Positions 26,065-35,842 are shown, counted from the first letter of the stretch. The stretch: 53,379 nucleotides of DNA from an uncultured Gallionellaceae bacterium (GCA_903876625.1 CAIRAO010000435.1:1-53379), one strand, 5' to 3'. The notes: generated from the letters alone by a model not told the origin. Numbers and translations are program-made.

Positions 26065-27285
26065 TCAGACTACCCGCTGCAACAACTCCAGCTGTGCAGG
26101 CAAGCAAATCGTCTGAAGATCATATTTCTCGATGATGGTGCGACGCGCGTTCTTGCGGATATCGGAATAGCCGTCTTTTCCCGCCATTAAAGCATCCACC
26201 ACGCGATGAGCAATTTGCTCAGCAGAGAAGAAATCCACCAAAAATCCATTTTTACCCTCACAGATAACTTCTTCAACCGGAGCTGTTTTGGATGCAACCA
26301 AAAGGCAACCGGCCGCCATAGATTCCAGCATGGACCAAGAAAGCACGAAAGGGAAAGTTAAATAAACATGCACTCTGGATACTTGTAGTACTTTAAGATA
26401 TGTCGTATAGGGAAGTCTTCCCAGAAAATGAACTCTTGATAGATCAAGTGAAGATCCCAATTCGGCCAGCATCTTCAGCCGATGTGTTTGACCATCCGGC
26501 AAACGTTGGCCGTACTTCACTTCATCACCACCCACAATTAACACATGCGCGTTGGGGCTTTTTTCAAGGATTGCTGGCAGGCTCCGCATGAAGACCGAAA
26601 AGCCACGATAAGGTTCCAGATTTCTCGCAACATAAGTTACAACTTCATCATCACGCGTTAGATCGATTCCAATATCAAGAATCGTGAAACGAGCATTTGC
26701 ATCAGGTACCGCAATCTGTGTATCGATTCCTTCATGTATTACATTCAATTTAGGCTGGTACAAAGCCGGGTAGGTCGAGCGTTGCCATTCTGTCGGTGTT
26801 TGTCCTAAATCAGCCGTATTCAATCCGAGAAGATTCCCAAGATTTTTGGTACGTACACTGAGTGCAACATCAAAGTTCAATTTTTCTTCAGGATCAAAAC
26901 CCACATCGGCACCTGTGAAGTGATAGAAAAACTCAAAATAACCTATCAGAGGAGTGTTTGGAAAAACATCTTTCAAATACCAAATCTCACCCCAGCCATT
27001 ATGTCCCAGCATTACATCGGGTGTGAAACCGGATTGCTTCAAACCCAGTGCGATGCGTACAACTGCCTGGGCATTCAATAAAGAGGATTCAGTATCGCTC
27101 AAATAATGGTGTTGCTTTTGTGTTATCCCACGGTGTGGTTTGTAAACAATCTTTTTTACGCCGGGCAAGACAGCATCATTTCGCTGTGTGATAAACACGA
27201 CCTCATTGCCAGGCATGGCACCAAGATGGCGAGCGAGATGTAAATATTGGCCGGGGAAGTTCTGGTGGGCAAATAAGATTTTCAT
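26065..27285 (-). CDS. glycosyltransferase family 4 protein
   Basis: GT-B fold glycosyltransferase. The N-terminus MKILFAHQNFPGQYLHLA is the nucleotide-free Rossmann half. The C-terminal half contains HVLIVGGDEV and the donor-binding segment SMLESMAAGCLLVASKTAP followed by VEEVI, giving the E-x7-E-type motif. Length 406 is normal. The substrate is unknown; surface polysaccharide or exopolysaccharide synthesis is likely. It stands alone, with 276 bp of featureless DNA (27286-27561) before dacB's end. Confidence 0.85.
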   Translation of the reverse strand: MKILFAHQNFPGQYLHLARHLGAMPGNEVVFITQRNDAVLPGVKKIVYKPHRGITQKQHHYLSDTESSLLNAQAVVRIALGLKQSGFTPDVMLGHNGWGEIWYLKDVFPNTPLIGYFEFFYHFTGADVGFDPEEKLNFDVALSVRTKNLGNLLGLNTADLGQTPTEWQRSTYPALYQPKLNVIHEGIDTQIAVPDANARFTILDIGIDLTRDDEVVTYVARNLEPYRGFSVFMRSLPAILEKSPNAHVLIVGGDEVKYGQRLPDGQTHRLKMLAELGSSLDLSRVHFLGRLPYTTYLKVLQVSRVHVYLTFPFVLSWSMLESMAAGCLLVASKTAPVEEVICEGKNGFLVDFFSAEQIAHRVVDALMAGKDGYSDIRKNARRTIIEKYDLQTICLPAQLELLQRVV

Positions 27286-27561
27286 GAAGTGTTACTCTAC
27301 ACCGCACCTGCACAACCTTTCAAGCATACCTAAAGCCAACGAATTAATTTGCTTGAAGGAATATTCATCCACTTGTGAGGATAACTTAAAAACCATTCAA
27401 TCTCCAAAGTCTATTATCGTTGACCAACGTACGCTAAAGCTAACTTTGATTACTTCTAGATTCCTGCTCATAGTGAAGGTCAGTCTGGCGCGGGGAACCA
27501 AAAAGAAACACGCCACTATCAAATTTGACATCCAACCCGAATTCGTAAAGCCAAAAGATAT

Positions 27562-28971
27562 TTATTGATTTTGAACCCACGCGACTAATATATCTTGAGC
27601 AGCTTGACCAAACTTGGCGTTAGGATGATTGATGAGAAATACGATGACCCATTCTTTGCCACTTTTTGACTTGACATAGCCGGCGATGGTCTTAACATTT
27701 TCCAGCGTGCCGGTCTTCAGATGCGCCTGACCAGATGCCGCGGTATCTTTAAGACGTTTTCTTACTGAGCCATCAACACCGAGTATCGGTAGTGAAGCTG
27801 TAAATTCGGCACTTAGGGGGCTAATTGCCGCGTTTTGCAAGAGCTGCGCCATATGCTCAGCGTTGATCCGCTCGATGCGTGACAAACCAGCGCCATTTTC
27901 CAAGATGAGTTCAGGAAAGTTCAGTTTCTTTTGAATAAGCCAAGAATGCATAGCCTGAATGCCAAGCGGAATGGAGGCGGTCGTATGAGTCGGATCAGCA
28001 GTACCCAACGTAATAAACAATTGGCGCGCCATTACGTTGTTGCTGAATTTATTGATGTCGCGAATAATCTCCGAAAGCGGTGCCGAGTAATGGGTGGCAA
28101 ACAACTGCGCATCCGTGCTGACAACACCTTCACGGGTATTGCCTTTAAGCGTTCCTCCAAGCTCCTGCCATATCGCGTTGAAAACGGCGGCCACATAACG
28201 TGTATGGGGCATGACGTTTAAATTTTGCTCGCGCTCACCGCATTCGCTGGGATAACCACCTTGCAGAATGACACTATCACCCCGAGCCTGAATTTTAATC
28301 GAATCATCCCAGTTTTCGCAGTTCGGGGCGGGTTGGGGCGCAAGTTGATTGTCCAATTGCACGCCATCCAGAGGTGGTTCGCTAATCACTTTCAGACGGT
28401 TGCCATCTGGAAGATAACGCAAGCGCAATGTGTTGAAATTTAGAAGCAATGCATCCGGTCCGACATTGTAAGCACGCATCGGGTCATTATCGAAAGTGAC
28501 GGAGTCTTCGACGGGGGCGTTAAAGAAGGTTCGATCCAGTATCAAGTCACCTTGAATTTCTCGTAGTCCGCGCGCGCGGAGTTCGCTTAACCATAACCAG
28601 AATTGCTCTATGTTGAATTTAGGATCGCCATAGCCCTTTAATACCAGGTTGCCTACCAGAATTCCTTTATCCAATTTGCCATCAAGGTAAGCCTCAGTTT
28701 TCCAGGTGTAGCTTGGTCCCAGCACTTCTAACCCGGCATAGGTGGTTAGTAGTTTCATGGTTGAAGCTGGATTCATCGCCTGACGCGCATTGATGCTGAT
28801 CAGGGGTGAGTGTGATTTGAGTTCGACGACCTCAACACCAATACTCGTCAGTGGAATGTGCTGTTGTTTAAGTGCTTCTCTAACTTCACTTGGCAATGCG
28901 ATTGCATGAGCGTTAGAAAAAACAAGCAGACTGATAAGAAATGTAAATAAGAATTTCATGTAATGCATCAT
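27562..28971 (-). CDS. dacB: DacB, penicillin-binding protein 4 (D-Ala-D-Ala carboxypeptidase/endopeptidase)
   Basis: Periplasmic low-molecular-weight class C PBP that trims or cuts peptidoglycan cross-links. A signal peptide is present (KFLFTFLISLLVFSNAHA). The three active-site motifs are visible: S70-x-x-K in NPASTMK, SNN in NKFSNNVMARQ, and KTG in HLKTGTLENV. Length 469 matches PBP4. An alternative start at Met5 (28959) is plausible. It overlaps the bioA stop by 4 nt on the same strand. Confidence 0.93.
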   Translation of the reverse strand: MMHYMKFLFTFLISLLVFSNAHAIALPSEVREALKQQHIPLTSIGVEVVELKSHSPLISINARQAMNPASTMKLLTTYAGLEVLGPSYTWKTEAYLDGKLDKGILVGNLVLKGYGDPKFNIEQFWLWLSELRARGLREIQGDLILDRTFFNAPVEDSVTFDNDPMRAYNVGPDALLLNFNTLRLRYLPDGNRLKVISEPPLDGVQLDNQLAPQPAPNCENWDDSIKIQARGDSVILQGGYPSECGEREQNLNVMPHTRYVAAVFNAIWQELGGTLKGNTREGVVSTDAQLFATHYSAPLSEIIRDINKFSNNVMARQLFITLGTADPTHTTASIPLGIQAMHSWLIQKKLNFPELILENGAGLSRIERINAEHMAQLLQNAAISPLSAEFTASLPILGVDGSVRKRLKDTAASGQAHLKTGTLENVKTIAGYVKSKSGKEWVIVFLINHPNAKFGQAAQDILVAWVQNQ

Positions 28972-30281
28972 GTAAGACTATTGATGATTTTAACTGTTTG
29001 ATCAATCAGAAAGTGAATTTCGTTTTCGGTTATGACATAAGGGGGCATGAAATAAACGGTGTTTCCCATCGGACGCAGCAACAATTCATTTTCAAGAGCG
29101 AAGCTGAAACAACGCTGGGCGAAATCTTTATGCATCGTATCAACTTCAAACGCCCAGATCATGCCAGTGTTGCGAAAATGACTAACTTTGGAATGTTCAC
29201 GTAATGGTGTAGCGGTGTGGTTGAGATAGGACGCCTTGATGCGATTGCTATTCAAAACATCGTCAGAGGTAAAAATATCCAAAGTTGCCAGTGCAGCTCG
29301 ACACGCCAAGGGGTTGCCGGTGTAAGAATGGGAATGCAAGAACCCTCGCTCAACATCATCCGCGTAAAACGCCTGGTAAATATTGTCAGTCGTCATGACG
29401 ACCGAAAGTGGCAGATAACCACCGGTTATTCCTTTGGATAACAGCAAAAAATCGGGCGTGATTTTCGCTTGTTCACTGGCGAAGAGTGTTCCGGTACGAC
29501 CCATGCCGACGGCAATCTCATCGGCAATAAGATGGACTTGATATTGATTACACAACTCGCGTGCTCTTGTTAGATAGCTTGGATGATACATAGCCATACC
29601 AGCAGCGCCTTGAACCAATGGCTCGATAATGAATGCGGCAATATGTGAATGGTGTTGCTGTAAATGTGCTTCCAGTTGTGCAGCGCAACGCATGGCAAAG
29701 TCCTCGGCACTTTCTTCCGGATTGGCATTGCGGGTGTCCGGGCTGGGCACTGTCGCATTTTGAAAAATCATTGAACCGTACGCTTCTTTAAATAGCGCCA
29801 CATCGGTAACAGACAACGCACCCAGTGTTTCACCGTGATAGCTGTTTTGCAGGCTGATGAATTGAGATTTTTCGGGTTGATTGTTATTGCGCCAAAAATG
29901 TGCGCTCATCTTTAAAGCAATCTCGGTGGCTGAAGCACCATCCGAACCGTAGAAACAATGCCCCAGTCCGGCGGGTGCAAGTTCACGTAGTTTTTCTGAC
30001 AGTTGCACAACCGGTTCATGAGTAAAACCGGCAAGCATCACATGTTCCAGTTTGCCAAGTTGATCAATGATAGCTGCGTTGATGCGCGGGTTGCTGTGCC
30101 CGAAAAGATTTACCCACCACGAACTGACTGCATCCAGATAACGCTTGCCATCAAAATCATACAGCCAAACTCCGCTGCCTCGTTGTATGGGTACCAGCGG
30201 TAACGTTTCGTGCCGTTTCATCTGGGTGCATGGATGCCATACAGATGAAAGAGAGCGGGTGAGCAAATCAGTGTTGTGCAT
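28968..30281 (-). CDS. bioA: BioA, adenosylmethionine-8-amino-7-oxononanoate aminotransferase
   Basis: PLP enzyme of biotin synthesis that makes 7,8-diaminononanoate, with S-adenosylmethionine as amino donor. Family motifs include AVSSWWVNLFGHSNP, CFYGSDGASATEIALKM, IADEIAVGMGRTG and the PLP lysine in LLSKGITGG. The track start (30320) adds 13 residues that overlap hemF. The ATG at 30281 gives MHNTDLLTRSLSSVWHPC, which fits the usual beginning. It is the fourth gene of the minus-strand series purD-tsaC-hemF-bioA-dacB. No other bio genes are near. Confidence 0.94.
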   Translation of the reverse strand: MHNTDLLTRSLSSVWHPCTQMKRHETLPLVPIQRGSGVWLYDFDGKRYLDAVSSWWVNLFGHSNPRINAAIIDQLGKLEHVMLAGFTHEPVVQLSEKLRELAPAGLGHCFYGSDGASATEIALKMSAHFWRNNNQPEKSQFISLQNSYHGETLGALSVTDVALFKEAYGSMIFQNATVPSPDTRNANPEESAEDFAMRCAAQLEAHLQQHHSHIAAFIIEPLVQGAAGMAMYHPSYLTRARELCNQYQVHLIADEIAVGMGRTGTLFASEQAKITPDFLLLSKGITGGYLPLSVVMTTDNIYQAFYADDVERGFLHSHSYTGNPLACRAALATLDIFTSDDVLNSNRIKASYLNHTATPLREHSKVSHFRNTGMIWAFEVDTMHKDFAQRCFSFALENELLLRPMGNTVYFMPPYVITENEIHFLIDQTVKIINSLT

Positions 30282-30310
30282 GAATGGCTTTAGTATCCTG
30301 ATGGTACTGC

Positions 30311-31225
30311 TTACACCCAATCCTTAGGCACGAGGTACTTATCATACAACTCTGCTTCAGGCGATCCTTGTTCCGGATGCCAGTCATAACGCCACTTCAC
30401 CAATGGCGGCATGGAAAGCAAAATGGATTCGGTGCGCCCATTCGATTGCAGGCCGAAGATAGTGCCACGATCTATAACCAGATTAAATTCAACATAACGA
30501 CCGCGCCGGTAAAGCTGAAAATCGCGTTCACGTTCTCCGTAGGGCGTGTCCTTGCGCTTTTCCAACAACGGCACGTAAGCCGACAGAAAGTGATCACCAA
30601 CGCTCTGTTGAATGGCAAAGCAGCTTTCAAAATCCGGCACACTTAAATCGTCAAAGAAAATACCACCAATGCCGCGAGGTTCATTGCGATGTTTAAGGAA
30701 AAAATATTCATCGCACCATTTTTTAAAGCGAGGATGCAGTGAGGAGTCCAATGGATCAAGAGAATTTTTACATATCCGGTGAAAGTGTTTCGCGTCTTCC
30801 TCAAAGCCATAATAAGGCGTGAGATCCATGCCACCGCCAAACCAGAATACTATTTCACCATTGGGTTTATGTGCCATGAACATGCGCACATTCGCATGAG
30901 AGGTCGGTGCATAGGGATTGCGAGGATGCATCACAAGCGATACGCCCATTGCCTCCCAGCTACAACCGGCTAATTCGGGTCGGTGGGCAGTAGCTGAAGC
31001 TGGCATCTTGTCGCCTTGTACGTGGGAGAAAGCAACGCCACCACGTTCGAGCACATTTCCTTCTTCAATAATACAACTGATACCTTCACCTTTGCCTATT
31101 CCGCCGCTACCAGTTGCGCGATCCCATTTGTCACGCAGAAATTTATTACCGTCCACTTGTTCCAGACGGGTAACGATCATGTCTTGCAATTGAAGCAGAT
31201 ACTTTTTGACGGATTTACTATCCAT
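30311..31225 (-). CDS. hemF: HemF, oxygen-dependent coproporphyrinogen III oxidase
   Basis: Oxidatively decarboxylates coproporphyrinogen III to protoporphyrinogen IX in haem synthesis, using O2. Conserved segments are [37 protein letters not shown] and the late [21 protein letters not shown]. Length 304 is normal. It shows that the host can live with oxygen, at least at low levels. Spacing to tsaC (24 bp) suggests one transcript. Confidence 0.96.
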   Translation of the reverse strand: MDSKSVKKYLLQLQDMIVTRLEQVDGNKFLRDKWDRATGSGGIGKGEGISCIIEEGNVLERGGVAFSHVQGDKMPASATAHRPELAGCSWEAMGVSLVMHPRNPYAPTSHANVRMFMAHKPNGEIVFWFGGGMDLTPYYGFEEDAKHFHRICKNSLDPLDSSLHPRFKKWCDEYFFLKHRNEPRGIGGIFFDDLSVPDFESCFAIQQSVGDHFLSAYVPLLEKRKDTPYGERERDFQLYRRGRYVEFNLVIDRGTIFGLQSNGRTESILLSMPPLVKWRYDWHPEQGSPEAELYDKYLVPKDWV

Positions 31226-31249
31226 GTTTACTCCGGGTTGAATACGTTG

Positions 31250-31807
31250 TTATTTGCGAATGATTTTACCATCCAACCACGAACGAATAGTTGACGGTTG
31301 TTCGCGATTGCCCACTGAGCCACGTAATACCCACACACTACTTCCGAATATTCTCCGGCATGCAGCATAGGTTTTTGCCGGTTGCTTTCCGCTACGGTTG
31401 GCGCTGGTAGAAACCAACGCGCTACCTGCGCTAAGGCACAGTTGCTTGGCAAAGGGGTGCGCGGTGAGGCGAACTGCCAGAGTGTTATGTTCGCCGCGCA
31501 GCCAAAGAGGGGTTGAGGGTCGGCTTGGCATTAAATATGTAATGACTTTTGCGCCGTCGCTTTGCAATTTTGACTGTTCACCCAGCGTAAGGGGTTGTAT
31601 GTAACGTTTCACTTGGCTGTAATTTGCAGCGATAAGAATAAGGCCTTTACGCTGTTGGCGTCTTTTAAGATTGAGCAGTTTTAAAACTGCTTGGCGATTC
31701 TCAGGATCGCAACCCAAGCCATAGCAGGATTCGGTAGGATAGGCAATGATGCCGCCACGTTTAAGGTGTACGAAAAGTCGACGAGATGATGGCAGAGAAC
31801 GGTGCAA
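31250..31807 (-). CDS. tsaC: TsaC (YrdC), threonylcarbamoyl-AMP synthase
   Basis: Makes threonylcarbamoyl-AMP for the t6A37 modification of ANN-decoding tRNAs. The N-terminal GGIIAYPTESCYGLGCDPEN and the later LKRRQQRKGLI and SALVSTSANRSGK are diagnostic. Length 185 is the short TsaC form without the Sua5 domain. It overlaps no neighbour; purD lies 33 bp upstream on the same strand. Confidence 0.94.
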   Translation of the reverse strand: MHRSLPSSRRLFVHLKRGGIIAYPTESCYGLGCDPENRQAVLKLLNLKRRQQRKGLILIAANYSQVKRYIQPLTLGEQSKLQSDGAKVITYLMPSRPSTPLWLRGEHNTLAVRLTAHPFAKQLCLSAGSALVSTSANRSGKQPAKTYAACRRIFGSSVWVLRGSVGNREQPSTIRSWLDGKIIRK

Positions 31808-31840
31808 AAAAACCTCTGATTAAAACTTGCATAAAGACTT

Positions 31841-33115
31841 CTATTTTCGACTGCCAATGGCGCGCCAGCCAATATCACGCCGCATCTGACTTCCATCGAA
31901 ATGAATTTTATCGGCAATTTCATAGGCATAGTTTTGCGCGTGCTTTACCATATCACCGAGAGCAACCACGCAGAGTACTCTTCCGCCACTGGTGACCACT
32001 TTGCCATCCTGAACCGTCGTACCTGCATGAAACACATGTGCATCATCCGGATTTTTCGGAAGTCCAGTGATGACATCACCTTTACGCGGTGTGTCAGGAT
32101 AGTTCGCGGCAGCCAGCACCACGCCGAGCGCTGTGCGCCTATCCCATTCTGCATCCACTTTATCAAGCGTGCCGTTGATAGCATGTTCAACGATATTCGC
32201 AAAATCACTTTTCAAACGCAGCATGATAGGTTGGGTTTCCGGGTCGCCCATACGACAATTGAACTCCAACACTTTTATGCCGCCTTGAGGATCGATCATC
32301 AAGCCCGCATACAAAAATCCGGTATAAGTGATGCCTTCACTTTCCATACCGCGAACAACGGGCTGGATAACCTCGCGCAATACACGCGCATGAATTGTTG
32401 GCGTAACCACAGGTGCGGGTGAATAGGCACCCATGCCACCTGTATTAGGGCCGTTATCACCATCCAACAGACGCTTGTGATCTTGGCTGGTCGCCATCGC
32501 CAACACGTTTTTACCGTCGACCATGACAATAAAGCTGGCTTCTTCACCCGCAAGGAATTCTTCTACAACTACGCGCGCACCGGCGTCACCCAGCTTGTTA
32601 TCCGACAACATCATGTCAATGGCATCAAACGCTTCATCTTTGGTCATCGCTACAACTACACCCTTGCCGGCAGCCAAACCGTCCGCTTTGATGACGATGG
32701 GTGCACCGTGTTTTTCTACATAAGCTTTGGCTGGTTTAATGTCGCTGAAAGTTTCAAAGAATGCTGTTGGAATATGGTGGCGCGTCATGAATCGTTTGGC
32801 AAAGTCTTTGGAGGACTCGAGCTGAGCTGCTGCTTTGGTCGGGCCGAATATTTTCAGTTCTGCAGCTCTAAATGAATCAACCACGCCAGCTGCCAGTGGT
32901 ACTTCCGGCCCAACAACTGTCAACTCAATGTGTTCGCGTTTTACAAATTCGATGAGGTCGGGAATGGCAGTGATTTCAACATTTTCCACGCCATCTTCCA
33001 AAGCTGTGCCCGCATTGCCCGGAGCAACATAAACCTTTTGCACTTTCGCTCCTTGCGCCAAGCGCCATGCTATTGCGTGCTCTCGCCCGCCGTTACCAAT
33101 AACAAGAATTTTCAT
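31841..33115 (-). CDS. purD: PurD, phosphoribosylamine-glycine ligase
   Basis: ATP-grasp enzyme of purine synthesis that joins glycine to phosphoribosylamine. The start MKILVIGNGGREHAIAWRL is diagnostic. The ATP-grasp domain shows IVIKADGLAAGKGVVV and VEEFLAGEEASF; the late part shows LEFNCRMGDPETQ. Length 424 is standard. Its usual partner purH lies 3.9 kb away because of the accessory island 33222-36993. Confidence 0.97.
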   Translation of the reverse strand: MKILVIGNGGREHAIAWRLAQGAKVQKVYVAPGNAGTALEDGVENVEITAIPDLIEFVKREHIELTVVGPEVPLAAGVVDSFRAAELKIFGPTKAAAQLESSKDFAKRFMTRHHIPTAFFETFSDIKPAKAYVEKHGAPIVIKADGLAAGKGVVVAMTKDEAFDAIDMMLSDNKLGDAGARVVVEEFLAGEEASFIVMVDGKNVLAMATSQDHKRLLDGDNGPNTGGMGAYSPAPVVTPTIHARVLREVIQPVVRGMESEGITYTGFLYAGLMIDPQGGIKVLEFNCRMGDPETQPIMLRLKSDFANIVEHAINGTLDKVDAEWDRRTALGVVLAAANYPDTPRKGDVITGLPKNPDDAHVFHAGTTVQDGKVVTSGGRVLCVVALGDMVKHAQNYAYEIADKIHFDGSQMRRDIGWRAIGSRK

Positions 33116-33221
33116 ATATATCTCAACGTAGAAGGGTGGGCAATATGCTCACTATTTTTATACACTTTTTTATGGCTGGCTACTTAATCGAATGAAACTT
33201 GCCCATTTTGCACTTATTATA

Positions 33222-33608
33222 TTAATTCCCCACGACACTTGATGCCCTTTGATAAGCCAAATCGACTAACCCGTGCATCTCGTCCAGCGACATAAGGATA
33301 AATGGGGTTTCTTCGTGACGTAAAACGACTGCGAACGGATTAAGCTCACTAAACTGCTCGGCAGGAAAAGGCATAGACACTTCGTGCTGCAACAGCAAAT
33401 CAACCAACTCATCTACATCGTGAGTTTTGCGAAATACAATGCCATGAAATTCGGCAACCGACTTGAGATACTTCTCTACTGCTTTTTGAGCGAAGAATCC
33501 CGAGGCTGAAATATCTACTTCCGGGTGCATAGACACTGCTCGAAAAGAGGTTATGTCACGTTGGGCAAGCACCAGCAATCGGTGCGCTATATCAATGCGC
33601 AGAGTCAT
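33222..33608 (-). CDS. HEPN-domain toxin of an MNT/HEPN pair (HepT-like)
   Basis: Small helical HEPN protein. The helical segment SGFFAQKAVEKYLKSVAEFHG followed by FRKTHDVDELVDLL is typical of the HEPN family paired with minimal nucleotidyltransferases. HEPN toxins of this class cut RNA or tRNA and are silenced by AMP addition from the partner. I moved the start from 33755 to the ATG at 33608 (MTLRIDIAH), giving 128 residues and a 17-nt overlap with the nucleotidyltransferase gene. A canonical R-x4-6-H is not certain here (RKTH is the nearest), so activity is open. Confidence 0.82.
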   Translation of the reverse strand: MTLRIDIAHRLLVLAQRDITSFRAVSMHPEVDISASGFFAQKAVEKYLKSVAEFHGIVFRKTHDVDELVDLLLQHEVSMPFPAEQFSELNPFAVVLRHEETPFILMSLDEMHGLVDLAYQRASSVVGN

Positions 33609-33912
33609 ATAACACTTTGCCTTCACGCAATGCCCAATAAACCGCAGTGGAGCAAGCATGTTGCTGCTGATTGACTTCCGCCTGCGAACAAACCAACACA
33701 TCAACAGGCACGCGTAGTGGACGAAGTACTTGCCGCAACCGCACCATCTCTCCAAATTTGTCTTGCAGCGTAGGCTCCACTACCAAGAAATCCAGATCAG
33801 AACTTTCCCCTGCATCTCCTCGTGCATAGGAACCGAACAGAATAACTCTTGCCGGCTTGGCCGCCTTGCCTAACAGTATTGCAGCCTGATTTATAGTTTG
33901 TTCGGAGATCAC
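33592..33912 (-). CDS. minimal nucleotidyltransferase (MntA-like antitoxin)
   Basis: The 106-residue protein has the DNA-polymerase-beta-type nucleotidyltransferase motif GSYARGDAGESSDLDFLV, with the GS and the DxD metal ligands. Such proteins add AMP to a tyrosine of the HEPN partner and so act as antitoxin. It overlaps the HEPN gene, as in hepT/mntA modules, and is the first gene of the pair. The intergenic region behind it carries the 33966-33991 inverted repeat. Confidence 0.88.
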   Translation of the reverse strand: MISEQTINQAAILLGKAAKPARVILFGSYARGDAGESSDLDFLVVEPTLQDKFGEMVRLRQVLRPLRVPVDVLVCSQAEVNQQQHACSTAVYWALREGKVLYDSAH

Positions 33913-33965
33913 AGGGTCACCTTGTTCATGTCTGATTTTGTGAATTACGCGACAAGTATACCGTT

Positions 33966-33991
33966 TCTAGACATGATTTATAACGTCTAGA
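33966..33991. promoter_or_regulatory. inverted repeat between divergent MNT and SUMF1 genes, possible operator
   Basis: Perfect 7-bp arms TCTAGAC and GTCTAGA are separated by 12 bases. The repeat lies in the 161-bp divergent intergenic region, 54 bp from the MNT start and 83 bp from the secreted-protein start. Such a dyad could be the autoregulatory site of a toxin-antitoxin pair or serve the divergent gene. Confidence 0.35.
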
Positions 33992-34073
33992 CTTGCACCA
34001 ATGACAGAAAGGTGGCTTTGCTGATAATCTACGGATTGGTTAATTTGCAGTCTCACACATTCCACCCACGAAT

Positions 34074-35774
34074 ATGAGCCAATCCAAACTGCGTAGCTTT
34101 CTCGGCATCACAATTACCATTCTCTGCCTGATTGCAGCCCCGCTTCAATCTCTTGCTGCAGATAAAAGCAAAACAAAGGCGGCGCACCCTGCGAAAGAGC
34201 GCCTTGTGCTGATGCCGATTCGCGTGCCCGATGAAGATAAGAATCTGACTGGCGCGATGGAGACTGCCTTGGTTAAAGGTTTGCAACAAAAGTACGATGT
34301 ATTCTCAGGTGAGCGAGTTGCACAAAAGGCTCACGAGATTTTCATGAAAGAGTCGAGGAACACCACGCACACAGAATGTGACGAAACGCGTTGCATGCAG
34401 AATATCGCTGAAGCCTTTCAAGCCGAACTCATTGCTACGGCTAATGTGACCAAGCAGGATGGTAGTTACTTTTTGGCGCTTAGTATTCAGAATATTTTTG
34501 ATAATAAGGTTGAGTATTCGGAATCATTGCCATGTAAAAATTGTGATGCAACTCAGGTGGTGGAAAAACTTAAAGATCTGAGTGGAACACCTACACCCAA
34601 GACGAATCAAGCCATTCGACTTCCAGCAAAAGAAAATTCATTGCGTCTTCCTGAGATGGTTAGCATCCCCGGCAAGAACTATGAGATTGGGAAATATGAA
34701 GTGACACAAGGCGAATGGCGCGCAGTGATGGATAACAATCCAAGCAAGTTTGCTAAATGTGGAGATAACTGCCCAGTTGAGCAAGTAAGTTGGAAGGACG
34801 TCCAAGAGTTCATTCAAAAACTTAATTCCAAAACTGGCAGCAATTATCGTTTGCCTTCTGAGGGCGAATGGGAATATGCCTGCTATGGTGGTAGCAAAGC
34901 AGAATATTGTGGCGGCAATGATATTAATGCTGTTGCATGGTACAAAGATAACAGCAATGACAGGACACATCCTGTAGGGCAAAAGCAAGCTAACGGCTAT
35001 GGTCTGTACGACATGAGTGGCAATGTATCGGAATGGATGAGCAACTGCTGGGACAATAATTATTGTGAAGGCGGGCGTGTGCTTCGCGGCGGATCTTGGT
35101 ATACCAACCCTAACTTCACGCGTACCGTAAGCCGTTTCAACGACTCCCTTGCAATCCAATACGACGCTTACGGCTTCCGGCTTGCCAGAACAATCAGTAA
35201 CAAAGAATCCAAATTCAAAGAACCTGAGATGGTTCGCATCCCCGGCAAGAACTATGAAATTGGGAAATATGAAGTCACCCAAGCTGAGTGGAAAGCTGTG
35301 ATGGGAAACAATCCGAGTCATTTTAAGGACTGTGGCGATACATGCCCAGTGGAACAAGTGAGCTGGGATGATTCGCAGACTTATATTAGAAAACTCAACA
35401 AAATGACGGGCAAGGAATACCGTCTGCCGTCAGCGGATGAATGGGAATACGCGTGTTATGGCGGCACTAAAACTAAATATTGCGGAGGCGACGACCTCGA
35501 TAGCGTAGCTTGGTACAGCAGTAACAGCGATAAAACAACACACCCTGTTGGTCAAAAACAAGCAAATGGTTACGGTCTTTATGACATGACGGGTAATGTA
35601 TGGGAACATATGCAAGAAAAATATGACGTCGAGCACGATTCCCCTCTTTCTAGAGGTGGCTCTTGGGTAACTGATCCTATAATGATTGATGCAACTTTTC
35701 GCCATGGTTTAATGTATCAACGCGACAGTCGAATATATGGGATCGGTTTACGTCTCGCCAGAACACTCCAGTAA
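34074..35774 (+). CDS. secreted protein with two tandem SUMF1-fold domains, no catalytic cysteines
   Basis: A signal peptide is likely (LGITITILCLIAAPLQSLAA). Residues about 45-185 form a TolB-N/CsgG-like sensing or adaptor region (LMPIRVPDEDK, LIATANVTKQDG). Two copies of a formylglycine-generating-enzyme fold follow, at about 193-382 and 384-565, about 70% alike. Both start PEMV-IPGKNYEIGKYEVTQ and contain YRLPS-EWEYACYGG and NGYGLYDM-GNV. Neither carries a cysteine in the C-terminal region (RTVSRF, GFRLAR) where FGE has its catalytic pair, so enzyme activity is unlikely. A binding or envelope role is more probable. Confidence 0.8.
   Translation: MSQSKLRSFLGITITILCLIAAPLQSLAADKSKTKAAHPAKERLVLMPIRVPDEDKNLTGAMETALVKGLQQKYDVFSGERVAQKAHEIFMKESRNTTHTECDETRCMQNIAEAFQAELIATANVTKQDGSYFLALSIQNIFDNKVEYSESLPCKNCDATQVVEKLKDLSGTPTPKTNQAIRLPAKENSLRLPEMVSIPGKNYEIGKYEVTQGEWRAVMDNNPSKFAKCGDNCPVEQVSWKDVQEFIQKLNSKTGSNYRLPSEGEWEYACYGGSKAEYCGGNDINAVAWYKDNSNDRTHPVGQKQANGYGLYDMSGNVSEWMSNCWDNNYCEGGRVLRGGSWYTNPNFTRTVSRFNDSLAIQYDAYGFRLARTISNKESKFKEPEMVRIPGKNYEIGKYEVTQAEWKAVMGNNPSHFKDCGDTCPVEQVSWDDSQTYIRKLNKMTGKEYRLPSADEWEYACYGGTKTKYCGGDDLDSVAWYSSNSDKTTHPVGQKQANGYGLYDMTGNVWEHMQEKYDVEHDSPLSRGGSWVTDPIMIDATFRHGLMYQRDSRIYGIGLRLARTLQ
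34650..35771 (+). repeat. internal tandem duplication of the SUMF1-fold domain
   Basis: Two copies of about 550 bp (34650-35210 and 35223-35771) keep long stretches in common at DNA level, such as the GGCAAGAACTATGA and GGTCTGTACGACATGA-like parts. The protein repeats are about 70% alike. Copy two has lost the Cys-rich WMSNCWDNNYC segment seen in copy one. Confidence 0.8.
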
Positions 35775-35842
35775 AGCATAGGGATGTAGCTTAAACAACC
35801 TTGCGCAATTCATTACATCAACTTTGCAGCCAGTCATTCACC

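Noticed and set aside
27188-27568. 126-residue plus-strand ORF
   Set aside because: It is half antisense to the glycosyltransferase, has no start signal, and shows no recognisable motifs.
34638-35357. 239-residue minus-strand ORF in the SUMF1 gene
   Set aside because: It is antisense to the SUMF1 repeats and mirrors their codon bias; it is not a gene.
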